This document shows positions 14,201 through 26,200 of a stretch of 64,000 bases of DNA, piece by piece. Each line of letters opens with the position of its first letter. Positions within the stretch are counted from its first letter, which is position 1. The stretch covers positions 22,465,873-22,529,872 of the forward strand of contig OZ020248.1 in assembly GCA_963971285.1 (NCBI GenBank), written 5' to 3'. This DNA comes from Astropecten irregularis. Lineage: Eukaryota; Echinodermata; Asteroidea; Paxillosida; Astropectinidae. A program made the translations under genes and the position numbers. The notes below the pieces were generated by a model. That model did no database searches. It was not told where the DNA came from and saw nothing but the letters and a program-made list of their open reading frames with translations.

Positions 14201-17200
14201 TGTGTGTATGTACAAGCATATATATCCACATCAGCATAAGGATTGGTTATTATGAAGACCTGGGATTTTGCAATAGGGAACAGTTTGGGTGTTTGCGGTT
14301 ATCCTCAAGTGGCTTTTTTTGAGACCCTACATTAAGTGCATGCGGCCACCCCTATGATCTGGTCCATGCTCAGAAGAACTGTAAACGGTATATACCTCTA
14401 GACTTGTACAAAAATGTTTTTGAGTAAGTAATCATACTAAATGTACTACCAGTACACTATTACTGACCAGTGATCATTTGAACTGATGTGCATAGTCAGA
14501 TAGTCAGAGACATATAATTACACCATGCACTAAATTGTTATGACATGCACTAAATAATTATGATGTGGTGGCACCATGTTTTTGTTTCTTGTATGTGTAT
14601 GATGGGAACGAGGTTTAGATTTTATATCATGGATTGGGATAAAAACATCAGTGTTACATGTAGTTGTACAGTGTACTTGAACATGCACATTATGTACATG
14701 TACACATGTAATAGTGCTCCACACTTGCGCTAAAAATAGCAGGCTCTGTGACTTCACACCGGATCTCAGACAAACATTGCAAGGTGTGGTGGGTGTGCTT
14801 GTGTGCATTGCATGTACACTACGTGTGTGAGTCAATGTTTGTCTGACATCCGGGGATTTTGTACATAAAATGCGCGCGCTGGCCAAATCACTCATGTGAC
14901 GTCATTAGTGCGGAGCGCTATTAGAAGTCATTGTTAATGTATACAGTAAAGGTTGTTGCATACTGTATACATCCATGTACATGTACATGTACAACTTTAC
15001 AATCTTACCATGATCTTAGTAACACAGACACTTTCACAAATTGTGCCCCACATGGTGGAATTTTGTTTTTCTGTGTAGATGTACATGTACATGTAGGGCC
15101 TACTTGTATTTGTATGGCATTGGGAGGCATAAATTACAGTATGTATCTTTGTAGGAACTTAAACATAAGAATTTACAGGAACTTAATATAAGAATTTGTA
15201 GGAACTTTGGAAATATGTAAACATTTGAACAAACATTGAGTTTGAAAGAACTGTAACGAACAAATTTGTAGGAACTTAAACATAAGAATTTGCAGGAACT
15301 TATTAATTTGCTGGAACATTAACATAACAATTGGCAGGAACTTAAACACAATTGAGCTTAAATGTAAGACTTGTCAGGAAGTAGATAAATAGTAGACTGA
15401 CATGTTTGTACATGTCCAATTGTCCATCATTATGTTAGCAGGACATGGCAATTGCCTTGCTGTAGATGTTTTTGAAAACATAAAATTGAGGGAGTATTGC
15501 TGTCATGTTTTTTATGCTGTCTGTTTTCTTTTGAAAACAGTTGTTTTTCCATGACCAAACTTGTAAATATATTTTTTCCTTGTTAAGCTGAAACTCGCTA
15601 ATTACCATTTTCCCTGTTTGAAATGTGTTGCCATTGGCAACAGGCTTCAACGATCCAGTTTATGTCAAGTTGTCAAGTTCTGTCCTGTCCAAATTATTCA
15701 CCCTTCCAGAAAAAAAAAATGGCTCCCCTCCGAAACCTGGTTCCTGTCAGAAACCCGAGCCCGGTGTTGCCAAAACTCTATGGCAGGTTTTGTTTGAGTT
15801 TGACAGGTCCTGTTTTGAAAGTATTAAAATTAGGCAGGTCGAGTTACCTGACCATTCAAGGCCCTGGGGGTGCCAATCTGATTCCGATATCGCCTGTCAG
15901 TTGCACTGATGCTGACGTAGTTATTTTGTTCGGTCCCTCAGAATTTGCATAGGAGAGATTGTCGCATTGCTGCACTTGCGCTCGTTAAGTGTTTGCACAA
16001 CTTGAAGTATTACCTCTCGCTAATAATGGAATTGGAGAACTGTTCCGAGTTGTTGTGCAAGGTAAACTTCGGCTAAGGGTTCTAGGCATATTTGTCCGTC
16101 CTAAGTTTCCACTCAGAATTCAAGCGAGCCAAAACCCTTGCAAGTGTTCATGACACAGTGTTTGATACCGGACTCTTTTGGAATTCACTGGAAAAGTTCA
16201 GTTTGCAGAATTGAGCTCGTTGACCAAAGAGGAGTTGGTATTTTGTCTTGTGTGTGTGTGCAAAAGGAGAAAGGACTTGTACAGTGCAATTTGGATGGAT
16301 TTACATGTGCCGTTAGGTCCGCCAGTTGAATTGAAATGTAAGGTAGGAGGACAGAAGAGTTTTAATTTGACTTCGACCAGGGGCCAATTACACGGCCCTG
16401 ATTAGCACAACTATTTGCTAACCATGAAATTTCTATCTTAAAGGTAGTATCATACTTTGGTAAGAAACCAAAACAGAAATGTTCACAGATTTACGTATAA
16501 CTTACAGGGTATGAAGATGGTGGTGGTAGAAACATACTGTTACAATTTTTCCGCCTGAAATGGTGTATTTATCCAGAAATTAGTAAAACAACGACCGAAA
16601 ATCTTTTTGATCTTTTAAAAGATCAAAAAATAAAAGAGAAAAGACTTAAGAAATACTGTGGCCGTTTTTCCACTGTTTTCTCAAAAAGTGGGCTTCGTAT
16701 GGGACTGAAATTTTCACAGATGACTTTTACTGTATCTGTCTTGATATTTTTGCCCATGAATCTGCATTTCTTTGACAAAAACCAAAGTATGATATTACCT
16801 TTAATAAAATCTGGATTAACAACTAAATTTCCATGTGTTTTATATCACTTGTGAACTATCTTGTTCTTTGGCTTTCGTTTGCTGACCATGAATATCAAAT
16901 GGAATTTTTAATGGTGGTTTGTTTGAGTGGCAACAGAACTCTTAGGGCGTTTACAAAACGGAGGCTTAGGCTCAGGCTCCAGCGCTGACATCCATATATG
17001 CTGAAAATATAGGTTGTGGTTTAACTGGTTTTTCATTGAAGCTGAACCTCTGTTTTCCTTTTCAAACCAGAGAATCTACTTCAGAACCACAGCCAAAAGT
17101 CTCTATTTTGATACCCGTTATTTTAGAATGGATTCAGGAAATGGATCCGTAGCCTCCGTTTCGTAAACGCCCTTAGTCTCTTGTCTGAACTACTTGCTGA

Positions 17201-20200
17201 GAGTTAAATTTATTACACAAATGTAACAATAAATACTTCATACAGTGTACCTTTAATGCTTACATGTACATTTGTTCAGGGGCTAAGAATATATGAAACT
17301 TTCAATTGATGTTTTTTTTCCAGGGTTTCAACTTCATTGTATGCAATTTCCATTGAGGCAAGTTTCTCATGGCTAGGGGCATTTCTGCCATAGACGCTGG
17401 AATGTCTTATTGGAACATTTCATTGGGCATGAAAGGATTGAAAGCAATGACTTGGGGCATCATGTGGCAATTATGTACAGCGTACAATTAAGTGAAGTGT
17501 AGGCCCTGGGTACCAATGCAGTGGTTGGTTAGAGGCCAACCAACTCCGAGGCAATTTCCTCTAAATTGGCATACATGTAGACTTTAACTTCAAACCCTGG
17601 GTACGAAGGAAATTGCCTGCACTGCCTAAAATTTAAATGCAGTTCAGCTTCAAGCCCTGTTGCATCTGAATGTATCAAATTAATTGAACACATACACATG
17701 ATACAGCATAGGGCCTACATGTATGTACAGTTCAGTGTTTTTATCAGTATGTACTGTACAGTATGTACTAATACATAATGTACTTCATTTGAGAAACTTG
17801 TCTGCAGGCTAGTCATTTGGTTTTTTTTAATAATATAAAGCGCAACAATTCCAGTTACATGTACTAGTGATTAAAGGCACTATTTTGGTAGGATGAGATC
17901 TTTATGATATTATGAGGTCTGTGTACTAGGGACCAATGTCATTTTTCGCCATTCTACCAGACACAATTATATGATACTTAATTGTGACTGCTAAATTGAC
18001 ATTTTATTTTGTCCTTTTGAAGCGCATTCTGAAATTATTTCTCTATTAAAGAATGGAGTTTGAATTTGAAATCAATTCTGATCAATTTCTAGTCGGGTTT
18101 GTCCAAGTCCAAGTTGCATGCATGCAAATTGATACCATTCTACATGTAATTCCGAATTACTATTGTTGTTAATTGTACACTATTATTCACGTTTAACTTT
18201 TAAAGGTAGTATCATACTTTGGTAAGACACCAAAACCGAAATGTTCACAGATTTTCGTATAACTTACAGGGTATGAAGATGGTGGTGGTAGAAACATACC
18301 ATTAAAATTTGTCCGCCTGAAATGGTGTATTTATCCAGAAATTAGTAAAACAACGACCGCAAATCTTTGTGATCTTTTAAAAGATCAAAAATAAAAGAGA
18401 AAAGACTTAAGAAATACTGTGGCCGTTTTTCACTGTTTTCTCAAAAAGTGGACACCGTATGGAACTGAAATTTTCACAGATGACTTTTACTGTATCTGTC
18501 TTGATATTTTTGCCCATGAATCTGTATTTCTTTGATAAAAACCAAAGTAGGATACTACCTTTAATTGAATACCTGTAGTTTTAATTTTGTTTGCTTATCA
18601 ACGCTTTTATTTGTGAGCATGTTTGAAAACAACATAAATTGATTAAAACCCATGTTCTGTCGCATCTTTCATTCTTGTAATTCTCTCCAATGACGCATGC
18701 TCTTTCTGACTATACGTGCTTAATTCCAATGACACAGGGAAATGCGTAAATGTCATCTGCATTTTGGGAAAAGAAAATGACATTTAGAAATGCCGGATTT
18801 GTCTCAAATTTCATTTTTTGTGTTAGTTCGTCACTTTTCCCCACAATGTCCAGGTTCATGGTGTGGTTCATTGCCTTAAGTACATGTACAGTTGCCAATT
18901 CTATTGTGTTTGACTACAGGAAATGCGTAGAAATAAATCCTTCCCGTTGTGGAGACCCCGGACGGATGCTAAGGCCATGCGTCTAACTTTTTTTTTTTTT
19001 TTCTTTCGGAGGGCTTGTGCATTAAGATCTAATCTCTGAATTGCAAGGAAACTCATCAAATGCACTTTAGTACACTTACACTCATTAGAATCTCTTGCCT
19101 TCCGTCTGTTCGATATATCTGATAATTGGTTTTGCAACAAGAGGCTTTTTGTGTTTTGGAAGTGGCATACTTTGTAACGAGAGGATTTTATGTTATTTTT
19201 TTCTTTCTGTAATTTACAGACTTGAGCCCAGAGGAGATCAAACTTCTGAATGACATCCGAAGGGCTAAAGAGCAGCTCCGTCGAGAAATCAAGGTAAGAA
19301 CTCTCTCAAAGTGCAAAAAAGCAGGTATGGATAAGTTGTAGTTACATAGGGATACATACAGTTATTAAAAATGTCTACTACCGATAAGTTGTGTCATGTT
19401 GTGCTTAGGGATATACTAGCCCAGTGTGCCTATTCAACATGTATGCTGAGAGCAATCTGGGCTAGTTGTCAGACTTTCCCCTGGGAAATTCAGCGGGGCT
19501 TGTCAAAAAATTTAGCAATTTATCATTGTCTGTATGGAGTTGTGATGTATTTTGTGGCTTTATTATGTGAAAATGGTTTGGCTGGTAAAAATTGGGTAAG
19601 TCTTGTTAGAAAGACGCAACTTACTTTATAGTGGGCTAGTTTAAATTAAAGATACAGTAAAGGATTGGTAACGTACCCAAACAGAAATGTTCACAGATTT
19701 ACATATAACTTTCAGGGTATGAAGATGGTGCTGGTAGAAACCTACCGTTAAAATATTCCAGAAATTAGTAAAACAAAGACCAAAATCAGTTTTGATCTCG
19801 GGGTAATGAGCAAAACCATTCTTTATGTTTTATAAATAAAATTGAGTCAGGTTTTCCCTATTTCTCATGACTCAGATGTCTGATTGAGCTCAAATTTTCA
19901 CAGGTTTATTATTTCATGTACACATTGGATCGGATAAAGTGTGAGTGCTGTTCTGTGACCTTTATCAATCATGTATTAGGGCCTATACCTTTAAACATTC
20001 AGTCAGTTTCTCTTGTGGTTATTTGATGATTATTTTCTTGGTTTGTGTATTGACATTTGTATTGAGTTAACACTGCAGTTCAAATGAAAGAAATAGATCC
20101 ATACATGAGGTACAGAATATAAAATCTTTTTCCTGGTAGAAGAAACTGAAACTCATTAACATGTAGGGAATGGCAAGAGCAGGTGAAATTTGAACCCCCC

Positions 20201-23200
20201 AGTCGTTAACCAATGTGAAATTATTGGAACCACAGTCCATTATGGTGTTCAAACACGGATATTTTGCAATAAGGGAACCATTTCTATTATACTGGCGGCA
20301 TTCGTCTGTATGAAATGAAAAGCGTTATTGAAATGGGTATGTACGATGTACTTGAAAAATCTCTTGAGAATTGTTGGGGACAGAGGTCCACAGTTTGGGA
20401 CCGGGGGCAATTTCATACAGCTGCTTAGCACAAAACATTCGCTAAGCATGACATTTCTGTCTTTATAGTCAAAAGAGGATTAACAAACAAATTTCCTTGT
20501 GTTGTGTATCACTTGTTCTTTGGCTGTTGTTCGCTGACCATGAATATCAAATGGAATTTTCAATGGTGGTTTGTTTTATTGGGCAAGCAATATTTTGTGC
20601 TTAGCAGCTCTATGAAATTGGCCCTAGCTTTAGGTACATTTGTAAATGTAGTACAAGTGTATACCTTACATTATACTGCAGGTTTGTGTTTCAAAACATT
20701 CATTTAAAGGGATGTTACAGAACTGGTTTTTGCGACAAAAACCGTTGCTGACAGTGAAAGCACATTATGTAATCCATCATTTACCTTAACTGACAAACCT
20801 GTAGATGTTTTAGGTCAATAAGCCGTCTTGGTCACGAGAACATAGTGAAAACCCGTTTACACGTTTCAATGAATGAATAATACGCTTCGAAATGATTTAT
20901 TCCAATCGGAAAATAGTCTCATTTATTTCTCAACGAATATGGCATTTCAAGAAATTCAGACGAAAACATTTCATGGGAAATTTTCTCCTATCATCACCAT
21001 TATACTGTGTAAGTTTTATGTGAATCTGTGATCTTGAGGTGTACATTTTGTCTTACCAATTCTGTACCAATATATGTACTACATGTACATGTGTAGTGCA
21101 CAGTTCTGTAATTTCATTGTACAGGGACTTTAATAAGAAGATGACCATGTGTAAAATTTGTACCATATGTGTATTATTTATCATAATACGCATAATCTAT
21201 CATGCGTAGGCCTAAACATGTACTGTACTTTGTTCTAGCCTTTGCTTGAAATTAATATGTGTAACGTGTGCATGCGTATCATACACACGTGGGCAGATAG
21301 TGGCCCAAATGAAATGAAATCCACGCCCCGCTCCACATGAGGGGTTCGGTTATTAAAGACTCCCTGGAAAGTAGACTAATAATAAGCCTGGTATCGCCAA
21401 AGCTGGTTGGTTGGAAAATATTACAACAAGCCCACATATGGAAAGTCACTTAGAATATTTTGAGTAATCGGCCTCCGTGAGTTGTGTTTTGGAGAAAAAA
21501 TGCCAGGACTGCATTGATGAAGCAGTGCAGTGTGTTTTTTCGTCTTCTTCAATCTGACTAACCAATCATGATGGGCGGATCGCCGGGATGAGGCTGGCCA
21601 AGAAGTTGCTCGGAGGAAAAAAACAAAATTGTCAAGATATGTATTCTGCTCGGAGATGCGCTAGAGTACTGGCTCTGTTTTAGTGTCAGCTTCGTTGATA
21701 TATGGATTTATGCGCTGGGAATATAATGTGCTTGTTTTGGAGTGTTTTCTGATACTTGAGGATTTTTTCCATTTGCTTGTGTCATCTCATGTGGAAGGAT
21801 ATTGTCTGTAAATCGTAACATCTTGACTTGATGCTAGAGTGTTACCGGCATAATTACATTTTGCTGAGAGGAACTTTAAGATGGTGTAACCTACATTCCT
21901 GTAGATGGAAGAGTCCTGAGTGATTTTACTTTGTGGCGAAGACTGACCATCACTTCATTTCGTTTTCATTTTTGAAAGTCGGTTCCCTTAAATTGTAGAG
22001 TATGAAGTTGCTGAAATTTGGTGTTTTTGAGCACCAACATGTTGACAACCGGAAAGTAAGTACATCATGTAATTTGCAGGAAGGAAAATAGAAATTGACC
22101 TTCTTTTTAGTATGTGTTTGACGTGCAGTGTATGTGTTTAAACCATTTTTCTCATGATAAGGCCCGTGCCACACAAAGCAATTTACAGGCAACCAGTTCC
22201 AGGCAATCTTCAAGAAGAAATAACATTCATCTTTAAATTTTCATAAAATTTTCTTGGTGATAGTGAGAACACCAGAAAAATTACTTTTGTACTAGCTAGC
22301 TTTTCCTGTTGTGTGGTTGGTTTGCCTCCAAGTTGCCTTAAATGTTGCCTTGTGTGACATCTCCCTTACAGTACATTCACTCAGTAATGGTGTATACATC
22401 ACCAACATGTTCTGTTCTTATATTTTATTAAATTGCAGGAGCTCGAAAATGAGATTGCCAACGTTACTGCGGACCTAGAGAGCATGGACAGTGATGGGAG
22501 GTAAGGACTTTGAATTTCTGGCAATTTTTGCAATTTTTTGTAGCTCTGCAGCAAATTTTTATGGTTTTCATATACCAAACACAATCCTACATGCATACAT
22601 TTACATGTACATGTTTATGTGTAGAAGTGGTTTTTCTTTTTGGCTTGGCTTGAAAGTGTACCATAGCATTATGGGACTACACGTATTTTGTTTTTTTGTG
22701 TTTGATTATTCAGAATCCACACATGGAGTTTGCATCTGTTGTAGGCGTACATTTGAAATATAAAACGCTTAATAGCTTTTGTTCAAACATGCAGCATGAC
22801 ATGCCTGGATCGTGAACGTAATGTTCCTGTGGTACAACAAGCATTGAATATATAATGTATGAACGCATATCTAGTGCCTTATGGAGACCGAGCACAATAG
22901 GTTGAATATGTCTCCACAGGGAAATTCTAAAGGTGTATCTCAGTGTTTCCCCTGGGTTGCTGGTAGCCGTGAGGTGGTAAAGGAAATTTTGCTGGGTATG
23001 GACCCGGCGCGACGACGCGCGAAGCCCTTACCGCGTGATGTCCGGGGCCCACTTCTTAAGAACTCATATACCTACATCATGTATTGCTTTTGTTCTGGAT
23101 TGGTTTTTAACACTGATCCTATATTCTTGTTAAAAAAAAAATTAATAAAAAAAAAAAATTAAAAAAAATTATAAGAATGATACAAATAAATGAAAACAAA

Positions 23201-26200
23201 AACAAGCCCACATATGGAATATTATTATTTACCTTTGGGTAGTGTTTAGGGGCCTACAATTTAGTCTTGATCACAAATTGAATTTTAAACACCAAATAAT
23301 GAATTGACACACCTCGTAACCATTAAGTCTGGTCGGCCAAACATGTTTAAAATGTAGGCTATGCGAGAACGATAAGGCTCCATCACGGTGAGCCTAGAAC
23401 TAGCTGTCACTTTTCGGGGTGCCGTAACGCTATGGGTTTTGAAAACAACAACTATCAATATCATAGGTGACTTTTTGGTGAAACATTGCGGCACCTACAT
23501 TGTACCTCTACTCCTAGATCATAAACTATTTGTTTTCTGATCCGTTATGCTGCGCTTGTACATTCTTTGTGCATTTTTGTAATTCACCCACAACTTTTCG
23601 AGAACACATGTACGAAAACTTACGTTAACCATCATGGAGGTGCGTTAACTCAGCGTGATTTAATTCACCAATCACCATCCTATAACAAAAGTATAAGGAT
23701 TCTCTCGGTGGCGAGTTTTTGGCGCGATCAAAATGAACATGCACCGTGCGTGGATCGTGGAAGATTTCCATTCCTAGCGAATTTGAGGTAAAAATGACTA
23801 AAAATCAATGTCGAAAAGAATTCCTCTGCGGCCATTTATTTGTTCAAAAACATTCGATAAAGTCCACCAAACACCGCTGATCTCAAATGCACCATGCACG
23901 TGTGTAACAAACGGAACGCTGGTTACAGCCTCCCCACAGTGCATACATTATTTAGGCAGGGAGCCGCGCGCGAACCAGTGAAGGCATATCAGTCTTTTTC
24001 GTGAGAATGTATACCAAGACCGCGTGTTCGCTGTATAGGCACTGTGCACCGTGCGGTGGAGATTATGTCGGCCGTTGTGTGAGCTGTGTCGCCCGGCCGT
24101 ACGCGTTGTGTGTGCCGCTCGGCCGTACATAGTGATACACGCGCTGTGCAAGTGTTACGTTTCGTTTTTTAGAGCTTCGGAATGGAAAAAGCGCTTTCAT
24201 CTTCCGCTTTTAAGCGTAAATGTTTGTATTTTTATAAAGATTATTAAACATTTCTTTGATTTTCAGCTTATTGTGTAATAAAAAAAATTTATTTTTGTTT
24301 CTGTGAGCGTGAGGCGGCAGTGTTGGCAAAAAATGTGCGAGGCGGTCCCCAAAAACTGTGAGGCGGGCCGCCTCACAATTTAATAGGCAGGGGAAACACT
24401 GGTGTATCTACATGTAGGTCTCCACAAGGTTTTTATGAAACTGATCATTTGTAAATTACAGGTGACTAAAAAAGAAGGAATTCCCAATACTTATCCATCT
24501 CAAAGAGAAGAATTTTAAGGGACATTCATTAGAAATTTAAATTCAGAAAAGTGATTCTGGTTCAAACGGGAGCAATTTCAATTCTGCTCTTCAGAGAGTG
24601 TTCATAAGAACAATAGGCCTTTTCACACTTCTCCTTTTCGATCCGTGTTGAAACCAACCCGGATCCACCCCAGTTCAGCCCAGCAAGTTTTTGAACCGGA
24701 TCGAAGAGACGCAACATTCACACTACATTAATGGTGATCCGGCTCATACAACACAGATCGCGCATCACACGGCGCAAAATGCAGTTTGGAACCGGGTTGA
24801 GATTTTCAACCCTGCTCCCTACCAGGGTTGATTTCGATCCGGCTAGACCGTCCTACCCGGGTTGGCTCGGGGTTGAAAATGTTCAAGTGTGAAAAGGGTT
24901 GAAAAAAATCTCGGGGTTCGATCCGGTTCCAACCCCGAGATTTTGGATAGTGTGAAAAGCCCTATTGTCTCCAAAAGGGTACAAATTCTGGTATCTGTGT
25001 ACTGTACACTGCCAAAAACACTTCTCGGCTTGACATGTTAGACGCAGTTGATGATATTCTGCAGTTTTGTGATTCAGCTCGTGATTTGTGATATAGCGGA
25101 AAGTGTTTTATCACGTGTAGGGACCTATGTACATGTATACTTGTACGTGAATCTTGTAAGACATAGTAAAGGCCTGTTCAATCTATTGAGGAAATTGCTA
25201 AGGGCCCCCAAGGGAACTTTGTGTGCAATGCATACTGTCGGCCAAGATTTTCCCATACAGCATACAATCAACAACAGTTCATAACTGCCTTCGGAGCGTG
25301 ATCCAAAATTAGGTAACATCCAAAAACATGAAATAAAATTCCTTCAACACCCTTAAAAATTACTTCTTTTCACTAAGAAAGGACAATATTTTTTTAATAC
25401 AAAAGAAATTTCTTACACTATAAAAATTAACCAAAGTTGAAAATGTTTCCAAGTTTTGAAAAATAAAAAAAATCCGAAGACTCAGGTGAAGGTAGTGATT
25501 TTTATTGATGTCCGTCCCTCACGCCCTAAAATCTTCTAAAAAAAAACCCACCAAAATAGACAAATTGAAAATGACATGCGGCCAACTTGCACTGGTGTCA
25601 TGGCTAAACATTCACATGTTTTTTTTACTGACAATTAATATTCAAGAAATCTTTGGCGAAGCAGTTAATGCATTGATGTCCGTCCCTCACGTGAGGGACG
25701 GATTTGGATCACGGCTCTTCGTCTTGGCAACTCGATCAGATCTTGGCAACTCGGGCCAATATGAAACTGTCACAATGAAGTTTCACACTTCAAGTAACAT
25801 TTTCATTTAGTATTCAAGCAAAAAAACGGGCAATTCCAAATAGTGCGCCACCAAGAGTTTGCAACGTGTTGGCCAATCACAATTCGCGACATTTGTCGAC
25901 CTAATGCAATGCGCATTTGGAAAGTGTTGACAGATTCTGTGCGTTGTGATATATTGGCCAACTCTTTGCAAACTCTTGGTGGCGCACTATTTGGAATCGC
26001 TTGTATAACTTGTGATGCGAATATGTAGGGGCCTACATGTACATGTTGATGTTTACAAAATGAAGAAGACATTACAAATGGCTGTTTACCTGAAATTAAA
26101 TTCTGAAGACCTTTGCCTAGATTTTGATGGAATGTGTCACATGTACATATATGTACATAAACTTTTAAAGTCCATTCTGAATTCCCGTCGCACAAACTCA

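Larger units (their letters stand above)
5290..19219 (+). other. Intron 1 (13.9 kb)
   Basis: It contains MITE copies, an AATCCTCC minisatellite (7.5-8.2 kb), a degenerate 22-bp repeat (15.15-15.38 kb) and nested insertions near 16.4 kb. Unique GC-richer islands lie at about 10.70-11.10, 13.79-14.33 and 15.90-16.37 kb. The 6.5-7.1, 8.4-9.2, 11.1-11.9, 12.9-13.8 and 17.2-18.2 kb stretches are AT-rich with TACATGTA words and no clear feature. Confidence 0.9.
19294..22438 (+). other. Intron 2 (3.1 kb)
   Basis: A degraded TTAA-family copy lies near 19650 and a GGGSCC-end MITE at 20403. The candidate internal promoter and first exon occupy 21540-22055. The 20640-21300 stretch shows nothing recognised. 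Confidence 0.9.

Noticed and set aside
15623-15952. Overlapping ORFs of about 100 codons
   Set aside because: Two frames are open over the same DNA, neither has a recognisable motif, and it sits inside intron 1 without splice signals in phase.
16026-16061. ATG-led 12-codon segment with an AAG|gtaaac donor, possible first exon
   Set aside because: It leaves in phase 0, but exon 2 must be entered in phase 1; joined to exon 2 it gives a stop at once. It would work only by skipping exon 2, and no promoter motifs accompany it.
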